Shown: positions 25,688 to 35,132, numbered from the stretch's first letter. The stretch is 64,000 bases of DNA from Psychrobacillus sp. FSL K6-4046 (GCF_038624605.1 NZ_CP152020.1:124001-188000); one strand, 5' to 3'. Notes: generated from the letters alone by a model not told the origin. Translations and numbers: made by a program.

Positions 25688-26374
25688 ATGAAAGAGTGGA
25701 CTGTCAGTCTAGGGAAAAAAGATTATCCAGCTAGAGAATTAACAATAGACAACATGGAACAAATTTTAGCGTTACAGAGCATTGTTCTCCAGCATTTAGA
25801 GAACAAAGAGTTTTTACAGCCTCTAACAAAAGAGGAATTTGAAGACTCTCTTAAGCATCGATTAATGGTAGGGGTATTCGCTGATGATGAGCTGATTGCA
25901 TTTCGAACGCTTGCCATCCCAGTGATGGATGAGAATCACCTTGGCTATGACATTGGTCTTTCGGAAGAGCAGCTAGGTGATGTAGTTTATCAGGAAATTA
26001 CAAATGTCCATCCAGAGTATCGAGGCTACGGTCTTCAAAGAAAACTAGCAGACCTAGTAATGGAGCTCCTGCAGAATTCTCCGTACACATACATTTGTGC
26101 AACAGTAGCACCTTTTAACTTTGCTAGCTTGAAGGACAAGCTTAGTCAAGGAATGGTTATTAAAGCTCTCAAACGTAAGTATGACAACATGCTACGTTAC
26201 ATATTTTACAAAAGGCTCGACGGAAATGATTATATTGTATTTGGTGAAAATCAGATGAATATAAAAATGTCTGACATAGAGGAACAGCAAAAGCTACTTA
26301 AAGCAGGCTGGGTAGGCACCAACATTCTACAAAAAGAAGAAGAGTGGTACGTAGTCTATAAAGAAACGATTTAA
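25688..26374 (+). CDS. GNAT-like acetyltransferase, partner of dipeptide epimerase
   Basis: 228-aa protein in one operon with the epimerase (14-bp gap). VYQEITNVHPEYRGYGLQRKL carries the RGYGLQ acetyl-CoA loop of GNAT enzymes, and the following ADLVMELLQNSPYTYICATV helix-strand fits the fold. A longer C-terminal extension ends in WYVVYKETI. It may acetylate an amino acid or dipeptide made in the same pathway; that is inference from context. Confidence 0.8.
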   Translation: MKEWTVSLGKKDYPARELTIDNMEQILALQSIVLQHLENKEFLQPLTKEEFEDSLKHRLMVGVFADDELIAFRTLAIPVMDENHLGYDIGLSEEQLGDVVYQEITNVHPEYRGYGLQRKLADLVMELLQNSPYTYICATVAPFNFASLKDKLSQGMVIKALKRKYDNMLRYIFYKRLDGNDYIVFGENQMNIKMSDIEEQQKLLKAGWVGTNILQKEEEWYVVYKETI

Positions 26375-26448
26375 GGTAAAGGGAATACCTTTAGAGCTAT
26401 AGCCTTGAGGTAACTCTTATAAATTTTTGCTTATTTGCATAGACTATA

Positions 26449-26480
26449 AAAGGCAGGGACACTAGTGTCTCTGCCTTTCT
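26449..26480 (+). terminator. Terminator of epimerase operon
   Basis: AAAGGCAGGGAC (26449-26460) pairs with GTCTCTGCCTTT (26466-26477); short T-run. Confidence 0.82.
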
Positions 26481-26582
26481 TATATATTCATTATAGCAGA
26501 TTTATTTTTTTATTATAAGACTGCAAATTGTTAGAATTTTTTGTAATAATACATAAGCATGCTATGTCAGGGAGGTTAGTGG

Positions 26583-28769
26583 ATGGAAAAACATATTTGG
26601 GATGAGGAACAGCGACATTTAACCACAGTAGTTGAAAAGCTAACGGGACATATAGATGTTCTTCAAGTTTTTCTTAAAAAGCAAAAAGGTGAACTAATAG
26701 AAGAGCGGCAATCCGTTTCAAAGGAGTTCTCAGATTTGTCTGATGAACGTGGAATTGATTTTGCAACCATACTACCTACTCTCAAGGAAAAAGAACTTCG
26801 TTATATCCATGTTAATGACGTGCTTTCTAAGTTAGAGCTACTCTATAAAAGTGCCTATTTTGGACGAATTGATATAGAGGATGAACAACTGGAGAGCCTT
26901 TATATTGGACTCGCTACGTTTGGTGAAGAAGATACAGGTGATATCATTATCCATGATTGGCGTGCCCCTATATCCAGTCTGTTTTATGAAAACAAGTTAG
27001 GTGAAGCGTTCTACCAAATTCCTAGTGAAGAGATGGTGCCCGTCCAGATTCAAAGACGCCGACAATTTAAAATCTCCTACGATAATCTTCTACAAATATT
27101 CGATGCAGACATGTATATCGGTGATGAGGTGCTGCAAAGCCTTTTGACGGATACAGCAAAACAAAAGATGAAGAGTATTGTGACGACCATTCAAAGTGAT
27201 CAGAATGCAGTTATTCGTTCAGAAAGTCATCGTAATATGATGGTGCTAGGACCACCGGGAAGTGGAAAGACATCTGTAGCTATGCAACGCATCGCTTATC
27301 TTCTATATCAATACCGCAGGACGCTTTCCGCCAAAAATATTATGCTTATATCCCCAAGCGATTTGTTTAATGATTATATTTCCAATGTTTTACCAGAATT
27401 AGGAGAGGAGAATGTCGTACATTCAACCTATTATCGTTTATATAAAGGGATGAGGCGTCTTCCATTATTGGCAGAGACCTTTTATGAAAATGTAGAGCGG
27501 CTACAAAACGCCGACTTGATACATCAGGAAAGCTTTTACTGGAAAAACTCAAATGCTTATGCAATTCATCTCGTACAATACCTACAGGATTTAGGATTGG
27601 CAGGATTACCTTTTTACACATTAAGCATTGGCAAGAAAGTTTTTATATCAGCTACAGAGCTTCAAGAATTGTTTTATCGAAAATATACAAACTTGGAAAT
27701 AGACTTCCGTTTAAAAAAGATCCGTAATCACTTGATGCCTAGGTTAAGGGAATGGAAGGAACAAGCGATTTTGAGGAGATACGAGGAACTTAGAGGAGTC
27801 GACCAATACATCGGTGATGACGAGGATTTGATTAGACAGAGTAAAAAAGAGATAGAAAAGCAGTACTCACCCCTCCATAGTGCAATAGAAGAACTGGGAT
27901 TCGTTAACATCCTGAAAATTTATACGGGTTCCATTAGGAGTATGGATACAACGGAGGCTAGAAAAGTCTATGAATTAACGATTCGACAAATAAAATCCAA
28001 ACAACTTTTTTATGAAGATTTAGGTCCACTTATGTATATACAAGCTAGAATCAAAGGGATTGACAGAAACCTAGACATCAAGCATATTGTAATCGATGAA
28101 ATACAGGACTATTCATTTCTTCAGTTTAAAGCTATTCAGCAGCTTTTCCCGAAAGCTCACTTTACCTTGCTGGGAGATAAAAACCAGGTAGTACATCCAA
28201 CCGAAAAAGATCAGATACCAAGGGAGCTTTCCGATATATCTATAGTAGAACTTAACAAATCATATCGTTCTACGCATGAAATTACAGATTTTATGAGTGC
28301 TGTTTTAAAGCAAGATAAGGTCCTCTCGCTAGGAGTGAGTGGGAGAAAGCCATTAGTAAAAAAAGTGGATAAGGAGCAGCGGCTAACGGAAATAAAAGCA
28401 GTGGTAGATTCTTATTATGAGACCAACACCTCTTTGGTTATATTATGTAAGGACATGGCAAGCTGTCGGATGCTCTATGAGGAATTGAAGAATATCATTC
28501 CCTCTATTCAACTAATATCACAGGAACAAAAGGTATATATGAAAGGGATATTAATCATGCCAGGATACATGGCAAAGGGGTTTGAATTTACGACTGTATT
28601 AATAGCAGACGCTGACCAATCGGTTTACGATGGGCCCAATGACAAGTTTCTTCTCTACACGATGGTCTCGCGAGCAACCAGAAACTTAATTATTTTCTAT
28701 CGTATAGAGCTTACGGAGGCTTTGAAACAAATCCAAAAGGACTTATATCTTACGGAAACCTTAAAATAA
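26583..28769 (+). CDS. helD: HelD-type RNA polymerase recycling ATPase (UvrD/Rep-like)
   Basis: Superfamily 1 motor of the HelD type that binds RNA polymerase and releases stalled or DNA-free complexes. An N-terminal charged coiled-coil arm (1-70), Walker A LGPPGSGKTSVAMQRIAYLL, DEIQDY, and later GDKNQ and SYRSTHEI motifs are seen; MPGYMAKGFEF is the helicase motif V-VI region. 728 aa, slightly shorter than B. subtilis HelD. Single gene with strong terminator. Paralogues exist in Bacilli, so it may be a second copy. Confidence 0.88.
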   Translation: MEKHIWDEEQRHLTTVVEKLTGHIDVLQVFLKKQKGELIEERQSVSKEFSDLSDERGIDFATILPTLKEKELRYIHVNDVLSKLELLYKSAYFGRIDIEDEQLESLYIGLATFGEEDTGDIIIHDWRAPISSLFYENKLGEAFYQIPSEEMVPVQIQRRRQFKISYDNLLQIFDADMYIGDEVLQSLLTDTAKQKMKSIVTTIQSDQNAVIRSESHRNMMVLGPPGSGKTSVAMQRIAYLLYQYRRTLSAKNIMLISPSDLFNDYISNVLPELGEENVVHSTYYRLYKGMRRLPLLAETFYENVERLQNADLIHQESFYWKNSNAYAIHLVQYLQDLGLAGLPFYTLSIGKKVFISATELQELFYRKYTNLEIDFRLKKIRNHLMPRLREWKEQAILRRYEELRGVDQYIGDDEDLIRQSKKEIEKQYSPLHSAIEELGFVNILKIYTGSIRSMDTTEARKVYELTIRQIKSKQLFYEDLGPLMYIQARIKGIDRNLDIKHIVIDEIQDYSFLQFKAIQQLFPKAHFTLLGDKNQVVHPTEKDQIPRELSDISIVELNKSYRSTHEITDFMSAVLKQDKVLSLGVSGRKPLVKKVDKEQRLTEIKAVVDSYYETNTSLVILCKDMASCRMLYEELKNIIPSIQLISQEQKVYMKGILIMPGYMAKGFEFTTVLIADADQSVYDGPNDKFLLYTMVSRATRNLIIFYRIELTEALKQIQKDLYLTETLK

Positions 28770-28773
28770 AACA

Positions 28774-28813
28774 AAGAAACCCACCTTTATCTGACTGTAA
28801 AGGTGGGTTTCTT
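28774..28813 (+). terminator. Terminator of helD
   Basis: 15-bp perfect stem: AAGAAACCCACCTTT (28774-28788) with AAAGGTGGGTTTCTT (28799-28813). Confidence 0.92.
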
Positions 28814-28915
28814 CGGTCAAAGGTATGAGGATGATTTAAGACCATTGGCTGAATGCAATCTATGCCAATTCCCTTACATTAAGAATAGTAAGAATATTTG
28901 AAGGGGTGTTTGACG

Positions 28916-30151
28916 ATGAAAAATTTATATCAAGACTCAAGATTTTGGCTGATCATATTGGCTAATATAGCTTCCTCTATAGGCTCAGGAATTACAATGA
29001 TAGCAATTCCCTGGATGCTCGTGACGAGTGAAGACGGTAACGCAGTATTCGGTTATATTACGATTTCAATGACTATCATTAGTTTTATCATAACGCCCTT
29101 TGTTGGCTCGTTAGTAGATAGAATGTCCAGAAAAAAGTTACTGTTAATTAGTGAAATAGTTTGTTTAGTTGCCTTATTGTTTTTCACTTCCATTGGATTC
29201 TTGGGCTTATCCTATGAAATTTGGCATTACACACTAATTTATATGATTGGCAGTCTGTATTACACTATTTTTTATCCAACCATGTTTGCGATGAATCAGG
29301 AAATTTTTCATAAGGATCAGTATAAATCTTTAAACGGGACGATGGAGGTACAGGGGCAGCTTTCTAGCATGATAGCTGGAGGAGTAGCTAGTATTTTGTT
29401 AATGAAATGGGATTTACATTTTATTTTACTATTAGATGTTTTGACTTACGGAGCAGCTATTTACTTCTATGTTAAACTTCCTTATACCAGAGCGAAACGA
29501 TCAGAAGCAGAGAAGGAAGAGAAAGGTAGAGCTTGGGATGGGTTAGTTTATATGATGGGACGTCCAGCCATGTTCGTTTTTTTGGTATTTGCCTTTATGC
29601 CTTTTATAGGAGTTATGCTGACGAATTATTTGTTTCCTGTTTATTTAGTGGAAGTACTAGAGGCGGATGCTAGCGTTTATGGCTTAGAAGGAATGATATA
29701 TGCTGCTGGTGCAGTGCTAGCAGGGGCATTTGTTCCGATGCTTGCGAAAAAACTAGGAAATGAGAAGACTATTATATTAGGAGTGCTTATTTATACCGTT
29801 GCCATTTCTTTGATTGTTTTTGTAGAGCTGCCTGTTTACCTATCGTTAATGTTGTTTTTAGCTATCGGAAACAGCGGGGCTCGAGTAGCGAGAAATTCGT
29901 TCCTTATGGATCAAGTCCCGAACAAGATTATTGGCAGAGTTGATAGTTTGTTCCGTTCTATTGGCTTACTCATCAGAATTTTATTGCTTGCACTTTTTAC
30001 AGGAATGGTCTCTTCCGGATTAATTATCATATGTTTCTATATATTAAGTGGACTCTTGGTCGTGTCGGCCTTCATGGTTACAATTAGCTGGAGGAAAGGC
30101 TTTTCGGTAAGAAATAAGAAAGCTATTTGTATAGAGGAAGTCAGTCTGTAA
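28916..30151 (+). CDS. MFS transporter (drug/macrolide efflux-like)
   Basis: 411-aa major facilitator with about 12 helices. Start at ATG 28916 is set by AAGGGGTG seven bases upstream rather than the in-frame TTG at 28898. The loop GSLVDRMSRKKLLLISE between helices 2 and 3 is the MFS motif A, and the overall pattern resembles MefA/YfiS-like exporters. Substrate unknown. Single gene closed by a hairpin. Confidence 0.85.
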   Translation: MKNLYQDSRFWLIILANIASSIGSGITMIAIPWMLVTSEDGNAVFGYITISMTIISFIITPFVGSLVDRMSRKKLLLISEIVCLVALLFFTSIGFLGLSYEIWHYTLIYMIGSLYYTIFYPTMFAMNQEIFHKDQYKSLNGTMEVQGQLSSMIAGGVASILLMKWDLHFILLLDVLTYGAAIYFYVKLPYTRAKRSEAEKEEKGRAWDGLVYMMGRPAMFVFLVFAFMPFIGVMLTNYLFPVYLVEVLEADASVYGLEGMIYAAGAVLAGAFVPMLAKKLGNEKTIILGVLIYTVAISLIVFVELPVYLSLMLFLAIGNSGARVARNSFLMDQVPNKIIGRVDSLFRSIGLLIRILLLALFTGMVSSGLIIICFYILSGLLVVSAFMVTISWRKGFSVRNKKAICIEEVSL

Positions 30152-30209
30152 ACAGCTGAATCATGAAGTTCTATAGGGAATCTACTAAACTTAATAAATA
30201 AATCAATAG

Positions 30210-30250
30210 AACTGCTCTTTCGTGAGGTGGAATATGAAGAGCAGTTTTTT
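30210..30250 (+). terminator. Terminator of MFS gene
   Basis: AACTGCTCTT (30210-30219) pairs with AAGAGCAGTT (30237-30246), then T-run to 30250. Confidence 0.88.
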
Positions 30251-30486
30251 CATATTCTCTTGATAGTGAAATGTAGAGGAATTTAAAAAATATAAGCTTT
30301 GTTAAAGTTATTCGTTGATTTTGACTAACAATTTTTTTATGGTGACTGTAAACATTATAAAAAGGACATTCCAATTACTACTAAAATCATAAAATAGATG
30401 ACGAAATTGGGTTGGTGACATTTTTTCAGCTTCGCTTATGCGAGTAAATTTATTAGCGCCTTATCGATGTTAAACCTGTTCCCATT

Positions 30487-30634
30487 TATTGATTGGAGCG
30501 CCAGACGGCGACTCCTACGGGATGAGTGAGACAGATAAGACATCACAACCACGCGCGTAAGCGATGGGTGATGGCTTATCGCTACCCCGAGGAAAGCGTC
30601 CGGCTGGTGCGAAAAATCAATTCTACTCTCTGAT
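30487..30634. repeat. REP/MITE-like element, copy A
   Basis: GC-richer element in AT-rich DNA, with imperfect inverted ends (ATTGATT near both) and inner GGCGACTCC and GGAAAGCGTCCGGC motifs. The block 30519-30588 is nearly identical to the reverse complement of 35015-35085. It resembles the dispersed palindromic repeats frequent in Bacillales genomes. It lies upstream of the siderophore operon, with copy B in inverted orientation on the other side. Confidence 0.85.
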
Positions 30635-30640
30635 CTAAGA

Positions 30641-30900
30641 TTTCTTTGCATCATCAATCAACCCAACCCTTTAATATAGCCAAGATATAAACAGTAATTT
30701 ACAAAGAAGCTTCTATATAACCCGAATTTAATCTTTTTTATAATTTTGACTGCAGGATGCTATTAGGTCTAAAAAACTAGGATTCTCAGGTTAATATCCT
30801 ACCCTAAACTATATTGTAAAACATATGTTTATAAACTAACGTCAATTCCATAATTTTAGAGTACAAAGAATTGTTGAAATTAACAATGTAATTAAGTAGT
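30641..30900. other. AT-rich intergenic stretch without a gene
   Basis: Between repeat copy A and the yclN promoter. I see no credible reading frame, hairpin with T-run or repeat here. Confidence 0.6.
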
Positions 30901-30905
30901 ACATG

Positions 30906-30966
30906 TTGATTTTACTATATTCGTTGTTTATAATGGAAGACGACTCAATAATGATAATCGTTATCA
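30906..30966 (+). promoter_or_regulatory. yclN promoter with Fur box
   Basis: TTGATT (30906-30911), 17-bp spacer, TATAAT (30929-30934). A 7-1-7 Fur box, TGATAAT-C-GTTATCA, lies at 30952-30966, just past the likely start point. Iron-dependent repression of the siderophore importer is expected. Confidence 0.85.
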
Positions 30967-31003
30967 ACAAAGTTGAGAAATATATTTTTTATGGGGATTA
31001 CAA

Positions 31004-31960
31004 ATGAGATTATGGATATTAGTAGTAGCAACTATTATCCTATCCTTTATTTCGCTATTTATAGGTGCCATTGATATAAAACCGAGTGATCTGCTTGATT
31101 TGGACTCCCAGAAGACCCAAATCTTTGTAATGAGTCGATTGCCACGTTTAATGGCAATTATTTTAGCTGGTGCAGGAATGGGTATTGCAGGCTTAATTAT
31201 GCAAAGTTTAAGTCGGAATAAGTTCGTATCACCGACAACGGCCGGTACGCTGGATGCAGCAAAACTAGGTGTCATAGTTTCGATGATATTCTTTACAAAT
31301 ATGTCTTATATGGGACAAATTTTCTTTAGTTTTTCATTTGCACTAATCGGTACGTTTATTTTTATGCAATTGCTTGAGCGTATTAAGTTCAAGGATGTTA
31401 TGTTCGTACCCTTAATTGGTATTATGTATGGTAATATCATTGGTGCCATTTCCACATTCTTAGGATACGAAGCAGATGTCTTACAAAATGTAGATTCCTT
31501 CTTCTTAGGAAGCTTTACACTAATTGTCTCTGGACGCTATGAATTACTATACGTAGCCGTACCTGCCATTATTATAGCTTATATTTATGCAAACAAATTC
31601 ACTGTAGCAGGTATGGGTGAGGACTTTGCAAAAAACTTAGGTTTAAGTTATCGTACAGTATTAAATATAGGTCTTGTTATTGTAGCAATTATTTCTACAA
31701 CGGTCGTTTTAACAGTAGGTATTATACCGTTTTTAGGTTTAATCGTACCGAACCTTGTTTCTTTGTATTTAGGAGATAATTTACGCAAGACAATACCGCA
31801 TACTATTTTCATGGGAGCAGCATTCTTACTCGCATGTGATATTATCAGCCGACTAATAGTTCATCCCTATGAGATTCCGGTAAATACAACAGTTGCCGTA
31901 ATCGGCAGTGCGATCTTCTTAATTATGTTGTTTAGGGGGAAAGCATATGCGAAAAAATAG
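31004..31960 (+). CDS. yclN: Petrobactin-type siderophore ABC permease YclN
   Basis: FecCD-family permease, 318 aa, about nine helices. MSRLPRLMAIILAGAGMGIAG and PFLGLIVPNLV are standard FecCD sequences. It overlaps the second permease by 14 bp and is the first gene after a Fur-controlled promoter. The layout permease-permease-ATPase-receptor equals B. subtilis yclNOPQ, which imports petrobactin and its precursor dihydroxybenzoate-type ligands. Substrate is inferred from that match. Confidence 0.88.
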   Translation: MRLWILVVATIILSFISLFIGAIDIKPSDLLDLDSQKTQIFVMSRLPRLMAIILAGAGMGIAGLIMQSLSRNKFVSPTTAGTLDAAKLGVIVSMIFFTNMSYMGQIFFSFSFALIGTFIFMQLLERIKFKDVMFVPLIGIMYGNIIGAISTFLGYEADVLQNVDSFFLGSFTLIVSGRYELLYVAVPAIIIAYIYANKFTVAGMGEDFAKNLGLSYRTVLNIGLVIVAIISTTVVLTVGIIPFLGLIVPNLVSLYLGDNLRKTIPHTIFMGAAFLLACDIISRLIVHPYEIPVNTTVAVIGSAIFLIMLFRGKAYAKK

Positions 31961-32903
31961 TAAGAAGCTAATTATTTTGGCTGTTATTGCATTAGTATGT
32001 ATGGCATTGTTTGCATTTTATAATATTCAAGGCGGCTTTAGTTATGCCTTTCCAAAGCGTGTGGAACGTTTAGCTGCAATGGTAATCACGGGTACTGCAA
32101 TTGCATATGCAACGATTATATTCCAGACAGTAACACATAATCGTTTATTAACACCTTCCGTAATGGGTGTTGACTCTATGTATGAGGTAGTACAAACGGT
32201 GATTTACTTTACAGCAGGCTCTGCTTCTTTATTCGTCGTAAATCGTTATTTGAACTTTAGTGTATCGATTATGGCAATGATCATTTTCGCGGTGCTTTTA
32301 TATCGTTTCTTATTCCGAGCAGATAAGTATCCAATCTTCCTTCTCTTATTAGCAGGTATGATTATTGGGACTTTGCTAGGAAGTCTAGTGACATTTATGC
32401 AGGTCATCATTGATCCTGTGGAATATGAAAGTTTACAAGCTCGGTTGTTTGCAAGCTTTATGAATGTGAAAACCGAATTATTACTAATTGCCATGGTTAT
32501 ACTAGGACTGGCATTTTTGTATGGCTCTAGGTTATTAAAAGATTTGAATGTTGTTTCGTTAGGTCGAGACAATGCCATTAACCTCGGTGTTAACTATGAC
32601 AAGATTGTTCTACAAGTTTTGATTTTATCTTCCGTGTTAATAGCTACTTCCACAGCGTTAGTTGGTCCTGTTACATTCCTAGGACTAATCGTAGCGAACG
32701 TAGCTTATCAATTTTTAGATACGTATAAGCATTCTGTATTAATTGTTGGAGCGAGCTTGATTAGTATTATCGGCCTTGTCGGAGGACAATTTATCGTACA
32801 GCATGTGTTTCATTTAAATACAACTATTAGTGTCATCATTAACTTTGTCGGTGGGATTTACTTTATTTACTTATTACTAAAGGAAAGTAGGAAAGCAGCA
32901 TGA
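31947..32903 (+). CDS. yclO: Petrobactin-type siderophore ABC permease YclO
   Basis: Second FecCD permease (318 aa), forming a heterodimer with YclN. RVERLAAMVITGTAIAYATII and GPVTFLGLIVANVAY mark the family. Start lies inside the end of yclN and its stop overlaps the ATPase start by four bases, so the three genes are translationally coupled. Confidence 0.88.
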   Translation: MRKNSKKLIILAVIALVCMALFAFYNIQGGFSYAFPKRVERLAAMVITGTAIAYATIIFQTVTHNRLLTPSVMGVDSMYEVVQTVIYFTAGSASLFVVNRYLNFSVSIMAMIIFAVLLYRFLFRADKYPIFLLLLAGMIIGTLLGSLVTFMQVIIDPVEYESLQARLFASFMNVKTELLLIAMVILGLAFLYGSRLLKDLNVVSLGRDNAINLGVNYDKIVLQVLILSSVLIATSTALVGPVTFLGLIVANVAYQFLDTYKHSVLIVGASLISIIGLVGGQFIVQHVFHLNTTISVIINFVGGIYFIYLLLKESRKAA

Positions 32904-33664
32904 TAGAAATTAAAGAGCTTTCTAAAAGCTTTGGGAAAAAACCGGTCGTTGAAAATGTAACACTAAAAATACAACCAAAGGCAATCACTTCTTTTATTGG
33001 ACCAAATGGTGCAGGTAAATCCACATTGTTATCCATGGTAAGCCGCCTTTTAGATGCGGATACAGGGGAAGTATTTTTAGATCAAACGGATGTAAAGAAA
33101 ATGAAATCGAATAACTTTGCAAAGCGTGTGGCTATTTTAAAGCAGGCCAACCATTTAAACATCCGTTTAACTGTACGTGAGCTTGTGGCTTTTGGTCGCT
33201 ATCCTTATTCAAAAGGGAGACTAAATGCAGAGGACGAGAAGTTGGTAGATCAAGCACTGGAGTATTTGAATTTAACAGATATGCAAGATAAGTTCTTGGA
33301 TGAGTTATCAGGTGGTCAAAGGCAGCGTGCTTTTATTTCCATGGTAATTGCTCAAGATACGGAATATATTTTATTGGATGAGCCGTTAAATAATCTAGAT
33401 ATGAAACATTCCGTACAAATCATGAAAATTTTACGTAAACTCGTAGATGACTTAGGAAAAACTGTCGTTATTGTATTACATGACATTAACTTTGCTTCTG
33501 TTTATTCTGATCGTATCGTTGCACTGAAAGAGGGGCGCCTTGTAAAGGATGGTCCAACACATGAGATTATTAATTCAGAAGCTTTACGTGATGTCTACGA
33601 TATGGATATCCCAGTACAAGTGCAGGATGGTTGCCGTATTTGCGTATACTTTAATTCTCAATAA
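32900..33664 (+). CDS. yclP: Siderophore ABC ATPase YclP
   Basis: ATP-binding subunit, 254 aa. Walker A GPNGAGKST, signature LSGGQRQR, Walker B ILLDEPLNNLD and switch histidine in VLHDINFA are all present. The CRICVYF end is usual for FepC/YclP proteins. Overlaps yclO by four bases. A long perfect hairpin at 33714-33742 and a second Fur-controlled promoter separate it from the receptor gene. Confidence 0.93.
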   Translation: MIEIKELSKSFGKKPVVENVTLKIQPKAITSFIGPNGAGKSTLLSMVSRLLDADTGEVFLDQTDVKKMKSNNFAKRVAILKQANHLNIRLTVRELVAFGRYPYSKGRLNAEDEKLVDQALEYLNLTDMQDKFLDELSGGQRQRAFISMVIAQDTEYILLDEPLNNLDMKHSVQIMKILRKLVDDLGKTVVIVLHDINFASVYSDRIVALKEGRLVKDGPTHEIINSEALRDVYDMDIPVQVQDGCRICVYFNSQ

Positions 33665-33713
33665 CTTTGTAGACGAAAGGTTCCTTTTAGTTTGTAATCA
33701 GTAGATTCCATGT

Positions 33714-33742
33714 ACGTGCATAAGTCAGACACTTATGCACGT
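33714..33742 (+). terminator. Perfect 12-bp hairpin after yclP
   Basis: ACGTGCATAAGT (33714-33725) pairs with ACTTATGCACGT (33731-33742). Followed by only a short T-tract (GTTTC), so it may be a weak terminator or a stabilising element that lets receptor mRNA levels differ from those of the permeases. Confidence 0.6.
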
Positions 33743-33758
33743 GTTTCATGAGGCTAAA

Positions 33759-33849
33759 TGAGAATGATAATTAATTGCAGAAATCAGTTGACAAATTTTG
33801 AGGGTTTCATTTAAACTATAGTTAGAAGTGAAAATGATAATCATTTTCA
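33759..33849 (+). promoter_or_regulatory. yclQ promoter with strong Fur box
   Basis: TTGACA at 33788-33793 with TAAACT 18 bp on. A near-perfect Fur palindrome spans 33829-33849 (TGAAAATGATA / TCATTTTCA halves). A weaker Fur-like half site, GAATGATAATTAATTGC, lies at 33761-33777. Confidence 0.82.
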
Positions 33850-33883
33850 ATTAAAGTAAGTATATTTTAGGAGGAAAAGAAAG

Positions 33884-34924
33884 ATGAAAAAATGGAAGTT
33901 TTTAACTGCAGTTGCAGCTTTAACATTAATGCTAGGAGCATGTAACTCAGATGATGATTCAGCAACTGGTGAATCTACAGAGAAAGATTCAACTTCAGCA
34001 GCAACTGATACGGCTGAAAAATCTGCATTTCCAATGAAAATATCTTCTTTGACAGCTTCAAGCGAAGATGAAGAAAAAGGTACAACAATTACATTTGAAG
34101 ATGTAACTTTAGATAAAATGCCGGAGCGCATTATCACTTTAGATTATGGTTTCTTAGATACACTTGATGCACTTGGAGTAGAGGGAATTGTAGGAATCGC
34201 AGCAAACGGTGGTAAAGGTAATATCCCACCACACTTAAAAGAAAAATATGTTGTTGACGGTGTAGCTGATGTTGGTACGCTAAAACAAATCGACTTTGAA
34301 GCGGTAGCAGCTGCTGAACCAGATGTTATTTTCATCTCAGGTCGTCAAGCACCATTCTATGAGGAATTAAAAGAAATTACACCAAATGTAGTATTCATCG
34401 GTTCTGACAATGAAAATTATATTAACGCTGTAAACGAAACAGTTGACTTAGCAGCTCAAATCTTTGATAAAGAAACAGAAGCTGAAAAGCTAAAAGCAGA
34501 TCTACAAGCTAAAGTGGATGAAGTGAAAGAAAAAGCAGCAGGTTATGAAAATGCATTAGTAGCAATGTACAATGACAAAAAAATCTCTGGTTTCGATAAC
34601 GGAGCAGATTCTCGTTTTGCATATGTGTACAATGACTTTGGTTTCAAACCAGCAACTACTGATATTGAGGCATCATCTCATGGTTCAGATTTCTCTTATG
34701 AATCAGTTCTTTCTGTAGATCCAGAAGTTTTATTAATAATTGACCGTACTGCTTCTGATGTAGATGCAATTAAAGCAGATATTGAAAATGATATTATTAA
34801 ACAAACTCGTGCTTACAAAGAAGGTAAAATCGTGTACTTAGACGGTGTTAACTGGTACTTCTCAAGCAACGGTGTAACTACTGAAACAGAAAAATTAGAT
34901 GAAATCTTAAATGAGTTAAAATAA
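33884..34924 (+). CDS. yclQ: Siderophore-binding lipoprotein YclQ
   Basis: Surface receptor of the importer, 346 aa. Lipobox LGAC (Cys20), a Ser/Thr/Asp-rich linker, then the helical-backbone receptor fold of class III binding proteins (PERIITLDYGFLDTLDALGV, EPDVIFISGRQ). Such receptors in Bacillus bind petrobactin. GAGGAAAAG-type site upstream. It has its own Fur-boxed promoter in addition to read-through from yclNOP. Confidence 0.9.
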   Translation: MKKWKFLTAVAALTLMLGACNSDDDSATGESTEKDSTSAATDTAEKSAFPMKISSLTASSEDEEKGTTITFEDVTLDKMPERIITLDYGFLDTLDALGVEGIVGIAANGGKGNIPPHLKEKYVVDGVADVGTLKQIDFEAVAAAEPDVIFISGRQAPFYEELKEITPNVVFIGSDNENYINAVNETVDLAAQIFDKETEAEKLKADLQAKVDEVKEKAAGYENALVAMYNDKKISGFDNGADSRFAYVYNDFGFKPATTDIEASSHGSDFSYESVLSVDPEVLLIIDRTASDVDAIKADIENDIIKQTRAYKEGKIVYLDGVNWYFSSNGVTTETEKLDEILNELK

Positions 34925-34955
34925 TCTCATAAAAAGATTCAAATCATAGCCAAAT

Positions 34956-35008
34956 AAACCCTATAAGATAGACACTTTGAAAAAAGGTCATCTTATAGGG
35001 TTTTTTTT
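34956..35008 (+). terminator. Terminator of yclNOPQ
   Basis: AAACCCTATAAGAT (34956-34969) pairs with ATCTTATAGGGTTT (34990-35003), T-run to 35008. The T-run borders repeat copy B. Confidence 0.9.
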
Positions 35009-35011
35009 AGT

Positions 35012-35132
35012 AGCGGGGTGAGCGATAAGCCATCACCCATCGCTTACGCGCGTGGTTGTGATAGCTTATCTGTCTTACTCATCCCACCGCGGAGTCGCCA
35101 CCTCCCGCTACAATCAATACAGAGAGTGTCCG
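35012..35132. repeat. REP/MITE-like element, copy B (inverted relative to copy A)
   Basis: 35015-35085 is the near-identical reverse complement of 30519-30588; homology continues through GGAGTCGCC to CAATCAAT at the far end. The other end is lost where it meets the yclQ terminator. Together the two copies bracket the siderophore importer. Confidence 0.85.

Noticed and set aside
30436-30657. Short minus-strand frame across repeat copy A
   Set aside because: Same element as copy B; GC-richer repeats give chance open frames.
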